A stretch of 64,000 nucleotides of DNA, from the NCBI RefSeq assembly GCF_041146795.1, contig NC_135170.1, positions 10,102,033-10,166,032 of the forward strand, read 5' to 3'. The translations under genes and the position numbers were made by a program. Position 1 is the stretch's first letter. Each line of letters begins with the position of its first letter. This DNA is from Maylandia zebra. Its lineage: Eukaryota > Chordata > Actinopteri > Cichliformes > Cichlidae. Below, one piece after another: positions 40,624 through 53,300 of this stretch. The notes below the pieces were generated by a model that searched no databases, was not told the origin of the DNA, and saw nothing but the letters and a program-made list of their open reading frames with translations.

Positions 40624-41530
40624 GAAAGATCGGAGGGGGGGAGTTGTTATGTAAATCTGTACAGGATGAGGAGAAATCACGGAGGCCCAGGCTGGTGTTT
40701 GTATCTGAAGTGTCTCCTTGTGGTAACTGATGAGACAGGGTGACAATATAAATGGATCACTGTGCTGTACTGAGCCTCATGAGCAGAAAATATGCACCTA
40801 CATGGTTTCGTGGATCATCTCCTTCCTGTTTTGCCTCCTGATGTGGTTTTATTTTGTAGTTTTTCTTTTGTCACATATTTGCAACAGACAAAAGTTTAAA
40901 GCGTAAACATACTGCATAAACTTTCATGCCACAATTGTCACAGGAATGTAAAAAAATTAAACAAAACATTGGGGCTCTATTTGACAGCCCTTTTTACACC
41001 ATTTTTAAAAATATTTGATTATTATTGTTTTAGTCTACAAGCTGGCTACAGGAGGCCAACAAAGTAGAGTACCCCTGGTTATGATAATATTAAATCATAA
41101 CCAACAATGAATCACCACATGACTTGTTTTTAGGGACAAAATATTTTAAGGAGACAGGTTCAAGGTTTTCCCTGCAAACCTGAGCTGGATAAGTGGGATC
41201 AAGTGGATGTATGAGTCCATGGTTTGTTTTCTATTTCATTCCAGCTCAGCCTCAGCTTTTGTTTTGTTTTGTTTTTAATAATTCATAATCTGGGGCTAGT
41301 AATTCTGTGCTAACAACGCAACCACCAGGCTACATCTTACAAATCTATACATTTCTTGGGCCCAGAAATTTTGCGGTGCTAAGCTGAATTGTTTTTCTTT
41401 AAACAGCATCTGTGGAAAAGAGGAAGTAGTTTAGTGTTATTTAAAATACATTTTTGTATTTAGTGTCTTGTCATCGAGTCATTATGTAACACAAAGATGT
41501 TTACATGTTACAAATAAAAACTGGAAGGTT
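40624..41530 (+). other. trappc5: trappc5 3'UTR
   Basis: A poly-A signal AATAAA is at 41,513-41,518 after a long AT-rich trailer. Earlier weak signals (ATTAAA, 40,957) could give a shorter UTR. Confidence 0.5.
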
Positions 41531-42473
41531 GTGGTTGTTTTTGATGACATGGCTGCTTTTAAGCAAACAAAAGCTGCTTAGCTTATACTAACACAGACAT
41601 ATTTAAAACATGCGCTGAATATTATAATTTATATTATGTCCAGAGGACCTATTTGTTACACTGAGGGAAATAAATATGGTCATTTCCAGGTCTGACTGTA
41701 ATGTCTATAGCAATAACTAACATTGGGTTTATTTCATTTTTTTAAATAACAAATCGCAGCACTAGTGAATGTTAGTGTGTGAAGAAAGCTCCCCATTTAC
41801 ATGAACTAATTCAAATCTTCACGATAGATATGATTCAACCCACTGCAGCGCAGAACCTTTAATATCTACAGTGTGTTCTAATTTCTAGTAAAATATTGTG
41901 TTCAACGGTATTAAACGCTGCACTGAGGTCTATCAGGACTATGATGGGCTCTGAAACCCGAATGAATCTCTTAAAATAAACCATTCCTCTGCAGATGGTG
42001 AGTTAGCTGAATGACCATTTTACAACTCTGTAGTTTCAGCCTGGGAGCACATCTATGTTCCTAGAGCCCACCAGAAAGCAGGCTTAGGCGTGACTCCTAC
42101 AACCACACAGCCCTGATGTATCTGACAGAAGCCATAATTAACCTGAAATGGACAGAGACTCATGGGAAATTGTGTTCCAAATAAGCCATGCGGCATTAAA
42201 TGCTACTGAGGAAAGCTCCGAGTATAGGTTTACAACTCATGCATTTGTGTCCCTTAATAAAAATATGAGAAGTATAAGTAAGAAGAGGAAATTGTGGTTG
42301 TTTGATTTAGTTTGGTTCTGGTGTTACCCAATATAACAAAGACATTTTGAATGCGGAAATCAGAAGTTGTGGTTGTGTGACTAGAGCTAGCATCCCTTTT
42401 GTTTCAGCCTGTATGCTAAAATAAGCTAACAGTCTGCTGACTGCTTCATATACAGACATGAGTGATATCTCTA
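41531..42473. other. Intergenic, little recognised
   Basis: Around 41,870-42,090 a stretch (minus strand, roughly FNAALRSIRT) resembles a sequence repeated in fish genomes. I cannot name it, and nothing else is recognised. Confidence 0.35.
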
Positions 42474-42475
42474 TA

Positions 42476-43752
42476 CAGTGGCTTGCAAAAGTATTCGGCC
42501 CCCTTGAACTTTTCCACATTTTGTCACATCACAGCCACAAACATGAGTCAATTTTATTGGGATTCCACGTGAAAGACCAACATAAAGTGGTGTACACGTG
42601 AGAAGTGGAACAAAAATCATACATGATTCCGAACATTTTTTTTTACAAATAAATAACTGAAAAGTGGGGTGTGTGTAATTATTCAGCCCCCTGAGTCAAT
42701 ACTTTGTAGAACCACCTTTTGCTGCAATTACAGCTGCTAGCCTTTTAGGGTATGTCTCTACCAGCATTGCACATCTACAGACTGAAATCCTTTCCCATTC
42801 TTCTTTGCAAAACAGCTCCAGCTCAGTCAGATTAGATGGACAGCGTTTGTGAACAGCAGTTTTCAGATCTTGCCACAGATTCTCGATTGCATTTAGATCT
42901 GGACTTTGACTGGGCCATTCTAACACATGGATATGTTTTGTTTTAAACCATTCCATTGTTGCCCTGGCTTTATGTTTAGGGTCGTCGTGCTGCTGGAAGG
43001 TGAACCTCCGCCCCAGTCTCAAGTCTTTTGCAGACTCCAAGAGGTTTTCTTCCAAGATTGCCCTGTATTTGGCTCCATCCATCTTCCCATCAACTCTGAC
43101 CAGCTTCCCTGTCCCTGCTGAAGAGAAGCACCCCCAGAGCATGATGCTGCCACCACCATATTTGACAGTGGGGATGGTGTGTTCAGAGTGATGTGCAGTG
43201 CTAGTTTTCCGCCACACATAGCGTTTTGCATTTTGGCCAAAAAGTTCCATTTTGGTCTCATCTGACCAGAGCACCTTCTTCCACATGTTTGCTGTGTCCC
43301 CCACATGGCTTGTGGCAAACTGCAAACGGGACGTCTTATGGTTTTCTGTTAACAATGGCTTTCTTCTTGCCACTCTTCCATAAAGGCCAACTTTGTGCAG
43401 TGCACGACTAATAGTTGTCCTATGGACAGATTCCCCCACCTGAGCTGTAGATCTCTGCAGCTCGTCCAGAGTCACCATGGGCCTCTTGGCTGCATTTCTG
43501 ATCAGCGCTCTCCTTGTTCGGCCTGTGAGTTTAGGTGGACGGCCTTGTCTTGGTAGGTTTTCAGTTGTGCCATACTCCTTCCATTTCTGAATGATCGCTT
43601 GAACAGTGCTCCGTGGGATGATCAAGGCTTGGGAAATCTTTTTGTAGCCTAAGCCTGCTTTGAATTTCTCAATAACGTTATCCCTGACCTGTCTGGTGTG
43701 TTCTTTGGGCTTCATGGTGTTGTTGCTCCCAATATGCTCTTAGATAACCTCT
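42476..43752 (-). mobile_element. Tc1-like transposon with full-length transposase frame, one terminal repeat missing
   Basis: The terminal repeat CAGTGGCTTGCAAAAGTATT begins at 42,476 after a TA target dinucleotide. The transposase frame runs to 43,715 on the minus strand. Upstream of the ATG the Tc1 leader (GGGAGCAACAACACC) continues to about 43,752. There it meets unrelated sequence ending in a retroposon-like tail, and no second terminal repeat is seen. Confidence 0.85.
42696..43715 (-). CDS. Tc1-family transposase, intact frame, one catalytic Asp replaced
   Basis: 339 aa without a stop or frameshift. Residues 1-60 hold the paired-type helix-turn-helix (YKKISQALIIPRSTVQAIIQ), with the linker RQGRPPKL. 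The catalytic triad of Tc1 elements is D, D, 34 residues, E. Here D152 (VLWSDET) and E278 (SPDLNAIENL) are present. The middle box reads QQHDDPKH where the family has QQDNDPKH, so the position of the second Asp (243) is His. It lies in opposite orientation to trappc5 and mcoln1. The frame is intact but the enzyme probably inactive. Confidence 0.85.
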   Translation of the reverse strand: MKPKEHTRQVRDNVIEKFKAGLGYKKISQALIIPRSTVQAIIQKWKEYGTTENLPRQGRPPKLTGRTRRALIRNAAKRPMVTLDELQRSTAQVGESVHRTTISRALHKVGLYGRVARRKPLLTENHKTSRLQFATSHVGDTANMWKKVLWSDETKMELFGQNAKRYVWRKTSTAHHSEHTIPTVKYGGGSIMLWGCFSSAGTGKLVRVDGKMDGAKYRAILEENLLESAKDLRLGRRFTFQQHDDPKHKARATMEWFKTKHIHVLEWPSQSPDLNAIENLWQDLKTAVHKRCPSNLTELELFCKEEWERISVCRCAMLVETYPKRLAAVIAAKGGSTKY

Positions 43753-43756
43753 GAGG

Positions 43757-43840
43757 CCTTCTTATTCTTCTTCTTTCGTGTTTAACGGCAGCTTGCATCC
43801 AAAAATGTTGCATTACTGCCATCTCCTGGCTTTTAATCTT
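43757..43840 (-). mobile_element. Retroposon 3' tail at the Tc1 edge
   Basis: On the minus strand the sequence GCCAGGAGATGGCAGTAATG, then CGTTAAACACGAAAG, ends in a GAAGAA-type tail at 43,757. That is the 3' end of a repetitive retroposon known in fish. It abuts the truncated 5' side of the Tc1. Confidence 0.5.
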
Positions 43841-44128
43841 GCTTCACTCCTGAATCCTCAGATCCTCTTTATGAGACCAGTATTTCTCAAAAAGCGAAAA
43901 AACCCTTTCCCTTCACCATGACTTAACTTATTAACTACTTGCGCAAACGTAAGTTCTCTTCAATAAACAATAATTATTTTATCCTAAGTCTTAATTAATA
44001 AAACTGTCATAAAACATTTTTTAAAAAAAAGAGTAATAACCGGAACATTAGCTCAACATTTGCCCTGAATTTTTTGGCGTTTGCGTCTTTAGTCTTCCCA
44101 GCAGCAATAGCTTACAGGCTAGGCATTA

Positions 44129-44150
44129 GTCACATGATGGAGTCACGTGG
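44129..44150 (+). promoter_or_regulatory. mcoln1: CLEAR-like E-box pair upstream of mcoln1
   Basis: GTCACATGAT (44,129-44,138) and GTCACGTGG (44,142-44,150) lie 170-195 bp before the ATG. TFEB/TFE3 bind GTCACGTGAC (CLEAR element), and MCOLN1 is an established TFEB target. Confidence 0.6.
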
Positions 44151-44322
44151 TCATAAGGAAGCGGCGATGTGTTTACCTATGTTTCATCCGCAGACTGCGA
44201 CAGCAATCGTCTTTTATTTTACGATGTAAACAAATAATATAAACCCGCGTCTGCTCTCTACTCGCTTTTTATGAGTGTGATGTACCCTTCCGCTGCTCCT
44301 GTGCGAACGTGAACGCATCACC

Positions 44323-47300
44323 ATGGCATCTTCTAGTTACACCTGCACCCAAGACAGCGCCACAGGTTTGGCAACATTCAGTCCTCTCTTTTATTATCTC
44401 TCTTCACCTGTATCACTCTTTATACCACGGATTGGTACGCATTTATTTGCTAGCATCATATTACGTTATTTTATTTTTCATGTATTTGTTTATTTATTTA
44501 TTTTTAAAGAGGCGGGTCCATCTGTGAAAATTTGCTAAGGTGTGATATCGAACAATGAAAGAAACACGTCCGCTCCGTGTATTTATAGGTGACTCGAGGC
44601 TCAAAGGATCATTCCGCCGATTTTGGACATTTAAAGTTTTATTTTTTATTTTTTTATTGTTTTGAAAATAAACGCTTTAAAGGTTTCCGCCTTGACATCT
44701 ACAACCGGTGGTTCTTAAAATCATCACAGTTAGCGAGCCCAAGATGACGTCATCGAATAGCATGGACAGTTCAGCCATGTTTGTTTTGATGATAATCACA
44801 TAAAAATCTTTCTACAGTCAAGCAATTTATAAAATTCTATTAAGAGACCCAGCAGGATAATTCGAATTTTTTTTTTTTAATCTTATTTCGACTTTGGGGG
44901 AATTGCCATTCAGATACAGTATAAATACTGCCTGTCTGTCAGTCTAGTTGAGAACATGCAGTTGCAATCAGGAGAAGACTGCTGACTTGACAGGCTTCCC
45001 TCTATGCCAGCAGGATGAGCCACAGACAGCTATTTTTGCTGTTCACAGAATGCATGTTGATAAAAGTTGAGGAAGGAAAATAAAATGTCCACAAGCAACA
45101 GGGGTGACTGCAACCTTGAGAAAAGTCAATTCAAGGACTTGGCAGAGAACAGAGCTGCGAGTGTCACGTTCCTGATGTCAGACCGCTCCTGAACCAGAGA
45201 TAATGTCAGAAGAGCTTACCTGGGGCACAGAACCCAAGGTGTTTGAAGTCTAGTGTGACATTTCCACAGTCTGTGGTGACTTGGGGTGCCATGTCATCTG
45301 CTGGAGTGGAGCACTTCATGCTTCTGACTGCCAAGCTTTATGGAGATGCCAATTTCCTTTTCTAGCAGGGTGCCAGTGGGTCCAAAACTACTACCAAATG
45401 GCATTTAGACACGTGCTTAATTAGCAAACCAATTCACCTGATCTGAAGGCCGCACAGAATCTGTGAGGTACTGTTTAGACGGAGATGAGAAACACTTGAC
45501 CCCAAACACAGACGAGCTGAAGGCAACTATCAAAGCAACCTGAGCTGCAGTGACACGTCAGCAGTGTCAAAAGCTGATCGCCTCCATGCCACAGTAATTC
45601 ATTATGAAGAACCAAAGAAGGATTCATTGTATAAATAAACATGCTTTTCAGAACCTGGGCTTTTATCTGTTGTAAACTCTTTTTTATTTAATGATTTTAT
45701 GTAATATAATCATTAAGATACTGGATTTTTGTTTTTCAGGAGCTACAAGTGGTAATCTTGGATCATGCTTGGATCATTTTTGAGCATTTACACATTTAAA
45801 CATGAAAGTTATCCGCCAGCGTTAGCTTGGTTATACTAAGCTGTGAAATTGCACCACATACAGGCAGGGAGACCAGCTAACACTGCTAAGTAACAGAATT
45901 AAAGACACTCTCCAACCACTTTTCCAGGATAAAAGGGGTTAATTCAAATTGTCACTTGTTAGTAACCCAGCAATGTATAATGTCTTGAGTACCTCTTTAA
46001 TGCTGAGCTTCTTTCCAAAATGAATGATTTTATTAACAGAGAAGGACAAGCTGCTCTCCTCCATATCAGGCTATGGCTCCCAGGATCTTCTTGGAAGTGG
46101 CAGCTCCCGCCCTCCTACCCTGGTGGGCTCCAAGCTCCTCCAGCAGGAGGAAGAAGGAGAGGAGGAGGCCCTGAGGAGGAAACTCAAGTATTTCTTCATG
46201 AGCCCTTGTGACAAGTATCATGCAAAGGGGCGCAAGCCTTTCAAACTTGGCCTGCAGCTGCTGAAAATCATCATTGTGACTGTGCAGGTGGATACAGCCC
46301 TTTGATTTAACATGAATACTCTGTAGGCTCAGAATGCAAATACCCGATCATGTCCTGTGTTTTATTCTAACTGTGCAGCGACTGCTTCTCTGCATTTGCC
46401 CGAGTGTTTCAGCTCATTTGTCTTGTGCCTGTGCTCTCTGGCTCTGTCTATTAGTTGGTGATGTTTGGACTGAGTAACCAGATGGTTGTGACGTTTCAAG
46501 AGGAAAACACAGCGGCATTCAAGCACCTTTTCCTGAAGGGCTACAAGGACAAGAATCCCCACACTGTCCACACACAGATGGAGATGTACAGCCACATCAA
46601 CTTTGCCATAGAGCAGGTAGCCTGCTAATAACCATTTTAAGAGACATTTTGAGATCTCTTGATTTATTATTATGACCAGAATTTTGTTTAATATGATTTT
46701 TTTAATGATTTTTTTAAGCCATGCATACATTAGATATGCTTGATATTAATAAGTGTTTTTTCATGGTATTATTACTTACAATGGACCCTAATATACTGTT
46801 GTAACACTGACTGCAGATTTCCACTCCACACAAAAACCCAACAAAACAAAGGTCAATCAGAGGCTTGAGGGGAAAACAGGACTACTGCAAAGCTAGCTGA
46901 GCTATTATCTTTAGCAGTTGTATTGTTTACAATGTTTACTAGCTTAGCTTAGAATTGAGTGTGTGAATAAGCGCAGAAACACAGACTGCAAATGACGTCT
47001 GTTTGTCTGCATTTGCAGACAATGAAGAAGTGGATGTAGTAGTTAGATGGAAAAAGTTGCTGCTGTAGGTTATGCACAGTAACAGATGTGGGTGGGGGGA
47101 AGTCAGTCCAATAGAGTATCCCAATATTTTTGACATTGATCACTACAGGAACACCAAATATTGAGATTTTATTAAATACATTAAAATAGTCTACGAGCGA
47201 GAAGGCTCATCTCATGCGCCACCATCCTGAGATGTTGTTAGCCAAGCAAACTTACATTAAATGGGCTCAACTGAAAAACCATCCAACACTGAACACACTC

Positions 47301-50300
47301 AGCTTGTTAAAGCTACCTCCTAATTAAGAGCAAGCTAATGGCTCAGTCACATGACCACAAATAGGAAAGCAACCTCCTTGCATCCATAAAAAAAGCAGCG
47401 GCTGCCTGGTGATTGTATAGATTTTTTTCACATTCTGCAACTGATTGCACAGGTCGCCCAACAGGAGGCAACCTTTCTGCAAACAGTTTCAGTCTTACTT
47501 GGACTGACTGCAGTCACTCTCAGAGAGATCATTGGAAGTTTGCAAATAACTGCTGTCTAATTTATAAAAGCAGAAATGTTGCCAACATGTTGCCATCAGT
47601 CTGAATGACTCTTTGTCAATGAAAACAACTCAAGTGGGCTTGACTCAACTGGTTGGCAGCTGGTTGTATTGTGGTTATATTCCTGTAGAACAGGAACATT
47701 ACTGAGCGCAGTTAAATATACATTCCTGTTAAATGTGAATTTCTGTTTATGTAGACAGCAACAGATGCGATTTCAGAGAATTTATCACAGTTATTTGGTG
47801 TATTACCAGAAACACTTTGCATGCAATTGCAGATTGAATCTTATGGCAACATTAATGCAGGTTTTAGTGACAGTGCTTGTAATCTCAAATTAAAGTAAAA
47901 TAACTTCATTGTATTCTGTAAAAAAAGATATTGACAAAGTTCAACTTGGTGATAAATCGTAACATATCTTATTCCATACCAAGCACATAACACAAAGTTA
48001 ATAAATGTGATAAAAATGCAATAATATTTTATCGGAATTATATCAAATCTTGGGGTGTCTGGTGATTTCCACCTCTAGTAATTGAGACATATTTCTGGAA
48101 AGAGATGCCGCTATCGTGTTGCCATCCTGACTGAACAGCGTTCTTTTTAGTGAGAGCTTCATTGTTACTTTCTGAACGTGAAAAGTTTAACATCGCATAA
48201 AGGAGACAGATGTTTTCTCGAGCTTAATTCCACCTCTCGGCTTCTCTTTCCCTCTTCAGTACTTGGCTCTACCTCAGATCTCACTGGGACGGTATGCTTA
48301 TGTGCCGGGTGTCGGCGTTAACGGAAGCGCGCTCTCCCTCTGTCAGAGGTACTTTAGGAGGGGCACCATTGACCCCGTCAATGACACGTTTGACATCGAC
48401 CCACATGTTGTCACAGGTAGGATAATCCTTCTTTTGATTTTGTTTTTCTTTATGTTTTAAAGTCTACTTGTTTGTTACACGTCTGTCTGCACATTCTTCA
48501 AGTGCCAGTATTTCCCTTAAGGAACCAATAGTGTCAGTGAGTCACTGTGTTATTGCTCCAGTGCCCTGCAACTGTGCCCTACTTTTAAAGACTTGAGTCC
48601 TGTAATGAAAAACACAGACCTTTTTTTTTTTCCACTTTAGTAGCAAAAATACTGTGTCCGGTCCTGGGAAAGGGGTTATTTGCGCACATCTGCTGATTTG
48701 GCAGATGGCTATGGCTAATGCATGATAAATGTAGTGGTAAAAATAAACCGTGGTGTGGCATTCATGTGATATGGAAAAAATCATGTATGACTTAGTTCCT
48801 CTTTTGCTATTTCTGATTTTCCTTTTTCCAGATTGTATTGGACTGGACCCACTGACGTACAGCGCTGCTCCAGGAAACAGTGACTACAAGAATTTCACTC
48901 TCCTGTTTTACAAGTTAGAGACTCTGTTATGTTTGTGTGTTTTGGTATTAAAGAGGTATTGCTTTTCTTTGCAATGTGAATTCTGCACATTGAATCCTCA
49001 GCATGTCTCTTTCCTCCCCAGGCTGATCAATGTCACCATTGACTTCCAGCTGAAGGCCATCAACATTCAGACCATTATAAATAATGAAATCCCGGACTGC
49101 TACACCTTTGCTATCACAGTGAGCTCCTCTATGATCTCAAATTCAGTCAACATCCCACAGAATAGAAAAACTAAAAATGTTGTTTTTTACATGCTAATTG
49201 TTACGTGGTTCATGCTTTTGTCGTCAGATTGTGATGGATAACAGGGCGCACAGCGGTAAAGTTACGATCAGTCTTCAGAACCGGGCCTCCATTAAGGAGT
49301 GTAAAGACCCTAATGTGACTGGACGTGGTGAGTGACTGGTGGTTAGGGGTGATATTTATTTACCTGCCGCTTCATTTATTTTAATTGCCTTTGATCCCTT
49401 TTATTTCTGTCCTCTTTTTTCAGCCGAGAATTATGCGCAGGAGTTCTTTGATGTGCTGGTGGCCATCGTCTGCGTGCTGTCCTTGCTGCTGTGTGGACGC
49501 TCCATCCTCAGAGGCATCCTCCTGCAGCATGTAAGAAAACTGGCCAATAATTTCTGTATTTTTTTGTTTTTGTGATGTTAGCCTATGAAATGTATATTTT
49601 GAAATGGATATTGCACATAGCACGACTGACATTGCCTTTTTGAAGCCTTGGGTTTGGCATTTTGGCTGTCTCAATGTTTGCCTCTTTTGGGCGTGAGAAC
49701 ATATAATCTTACTTGGACAGGAGAACAGAGTGATAGGTTATCAGTCAACATTAGCTAGCTTGGATACCAAGATGCATCCATAGACTGCATGGGCCCTTTG
49801 CACACACACAAATACCTGTTAAATAGTGTTCAATGACCTACAAAAGTGGAGCTCAGATAAGGACAGGCTGTTTGTGTATGTAACCGCACAGTAATGCACG
49901 ACCACCATGAACACAAAAAAGGAAGTGAAGCCTGGTCAAAAGAACCTTCCTGCCAGACTGTCTAGCTTTTTTAATAATGCATACATTAAGTCTTAATACA
50001 ATTTACAGTACTGAGTCTTGTCTCTTACAGCAAAAGTCTATTTTTATTTATATTTTGCTTTCAAGGAGACAGACTAGTAGTTTTGAACGATAGTTCTCAA
50101 GGATTTCTTTCTTCTTTGGACATTCGCTGATTTTTCACTTCTTTTTAGTTCCGTCCTTGTACCTGACCATTTTAAGAGTATTTTTTTTTCTTTGTTAAGA
50201 AATACTGACCTATGAGAAAGTCACCTAACTCAAGGGATGAGCAGGTGTTGTCTCTGCACACCAAAAAACTGTTTGTTCCAATTTCTTTAGCTGAGTCTAT

Positions 50301-53300
50301 GAAAAATATCACAGTTTTGTGATGAACACAAAACCATATTTTTATATCAACAAGGTGATTCCCGGAGATCTATTAGTGGAAAACGTTCCCTATCTTGGCA
50401 TGCTGTGCAGTCACTTAAAACACTGAGGAAACTGGACAAGTGGAAGACAAAAAGGGAAGTATCAGGCCTAAAAACCTGTCTACAGCAGCTCAACAGTATC
50501 TGAAAATCATGTCTTAACCTCCTAAGATCTGAACTCTTTCATGGCATGTATTTTCAGTTTCTCTTTGCTATTTGGGCTGATTGGAACCTGATGAATGTAA
50601 AAACAAAGAATTACCGGGGGGGGGTTGTTTTTGTTTTTTACCTGATTTTTGTTTCTGAGAAAAATGAGATTCACATAAGAGGACATTTGCTTTAGATTTT
50701 GATAGAACAGTGGCAGTGTCTTTTATCCTGTCTTCCTTCTCTCACCCCAACCGGTCGCAGCAGATGGCCGCCCCTCCCTGAGCCTGGTTCTGCCGGAGGT
50801 TTCTTCCTGTTAAAAGGGAGTTTTTTCCTTCCCACTGTTGCCAAAGTGCTTGCTCATAGGGGGTCATATGATTGTTGGGTTTTTCTCTGTATCTATGAAG
50901 CGCCTTGAGGCGACTTTTGTTGTGATTTGACGCTATATAAATAAAATTGAATTGAATTGAATAGTGTACTCGTAAGTGGATATCAGGCCGTTGTAGAGCA
51001 AAATTTAATACTTTGGTCTAGACAACCCAAAATGTGATATCCGCATATGTGGACGCCAGGTCCTAGGAGGTTACGAAGTATGAAAAAATTCCAGCACAGA
51101 CCTTCCACAGTACCTGAGAGATGCATCAGGTCTATTATCCAAATTTGAAAATTTTGGTTCAAATGCTCATCAGTATGTACAAAGGAGGTCAGGAGAGAGG
51201 TACAACAATGAGTCTCTACAACTGTAAAGCATGGTGGAGGCTCTGCCCTGGTTTGGGCTGCATGTCAGCCAGTGATGTTGGATATCTCGTCAAAAACCGA
51301 TGAAATTACGAACATAGAAAAGTGACATCATCATCATATTTTGATCCGCCATTGTTAAAGCATCTGATTGGCAACAGCTTCATTGTTCAGTATGACAAAG
51401 ATCCCAAACACGCTGCTAGTGTAGCATACCTGGTCATACATGGTCATACCATTGGCTTATCTACTCTATTTCCATGTATGTTTGCACATGTTTCAATAAA
51501 GTTTTGCACCTATTTTACTCACAAAATATAAACCAAAAAAAAGAGGGGTGACTCAAGACTTTAGCACAGTAATGGAAATGGGTGAGATATTTCCAAATTT
51601 AGGAGGAAAATATGCTACAGAGACCAAAAGGAGGCTGTAAAAAGTTTCACTTCTCCTCTGATGTCTTTCAAAATGGGACCCCAAGTGGACTGACTGCTTG
51701 AAGTTGCAACTTTTGTTGAGGTACTAATTAAGAGTCTGCATTGCACTCGTACACTTTATGGATAACTTAGCACTTCTCCCTCTCAGGCCCCTCTGGCCTG
51801 GTGTTGGCCAGAGGGGCCGATGGCGCGATATGGCAGCCTCGCTTCTGTCAGTCTGCCCCAGGGCAGCTGTGGCTACAACTGTAGCTGCCTCCACCAGTGT
51901 GTGAATGTGAGAGTGAATGAATAGTGGTATTGTAAAGCGCTTTGGGTGCCTTGAAAAGCGCTATATAAATCCAATCCATTATTATTATTATTATTATCCA
52001 AATACAATCGCATTGGTTACATTAAAGCCTCAAATCGGAGTCTAAAACCAGTGGGTGAAACACATCTTTCACAGTGTCTGTGGAAGTGAACCCCTTTTAC
52101 AGTCAGCCTTAAGTGTCATTTGGGGAACTGTAGTTTCTTATGGTGTCATATTAACAACCAAATGAGGACACATAAAAAATATTGCCAAGAGCAGATGTCC
52201 CTAATATGGCCATCTCAGGTACACAGCACTACCTGTGAGCACATAAGCCCCGCCCACCTGCTGTTAAGATCTTCTGTTTTTCACAGGCAGCCAATCAGAA
52301 GAAAGTTGGCTTAAAGGTGGAAGCAAAAAAGTTTCAGTGGATGAACTGAAGTGCTGCAAAGAGACCCAGGATGAGATGAATTGTTCTGAACAGCAAATCG
52401 TGCAAAATGAAAACCTCAGAAAAAAAAATATCGAGCCGCAAATGAGCTTTCAAATCTTTATCATTACATTTCTCAAGGGTGCAGTGTATCAAGTTAGTCA
52501 TCATGCGTGAAATGTGATTACAGAAGTTCCGATTTTTGCTTGCCACCGTGAAAGATGAGGCTGGTCTGCACTGCTCGCTCTGCTGGATTGTCATTTTTCT
52601 AAGCGCTTGCCTGGAGGCCGTGGCGCTAATGAGATCACAGCAAAACTTACATCCTGCAATACAAACACTGTTGCCCCCTGATGCCATATATTCAACACAT
52701 ATAATTTCATAATGATAACAGTCACGCAGGCAAAGAGAAGTAGTTAAATGCCTTTCACGGTCTCCCAGTTTTCCGGTTGTGTGTATCACATTTAAAGCCC
52801 CATTGATCATCTCCCATCTCCTTACCCAGGAGTACGTGCAGTTTTTCAATCACAAACTGGGCCGCAGCGTGAGCTGGGGAGACAGGATGGAGTTCATCAA
52901 CGGCTGGTACATTCTGCTCATCGTCAGTGACACGTTCACCATCATCGGCAGCTTCATCAAAATTGGGATAGAGTCCAAGGTAACAAGATGTGAGAGGGTG
53001 TGCAGCTTTGTGCACACTGTAAAAGAAGCTTCTTTTTTTATTCACCTACTGAGATGTAAAATTCCCAGTTTTCAGTAAGTTATGATAAGTAATGATGTCT
53101 TCCTTGTGATGCAGAATCTGTCATCATATGATGTTTGTGGGATCTTGCTGGGAACATCCACTCTGCTGGTGTGGGTGGGAGTCATCCGCTACCTCAGCTT
53201 CTTTCAGAAATACAATGTATGTCAAGCACACACACACAAATATGGAAAATATTATTTAACACAATTTTTTTTAATATAATATTTTAAAATGTATTTACAG

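Larger units (their letters stand above)
49531..52829 (+). other. mcoln1 intron 8 (3.3 kb)
   Basis: It contains an L2-like tail (50.69-50.97 kb), a Tc1 relic (51.07-51.58 kb) and a SINE-like unit (51.78-52.0 kb), given separately. The remainder shows nothing recognisable. Confidence 0.5.

Noticed and set aside
43819..43832. CTCF-like CTGCCATCTCCTGG
   Set aside because: It lies in the retroposon tail repeated throughout fish genomes and has a mismatch.
52334..52849. 171-codon minus-strand frame in mcoln1 intron 8
   Set aside because: It overlaps the coding exon of mcoln1 on the other strand and has no recognisable domain.
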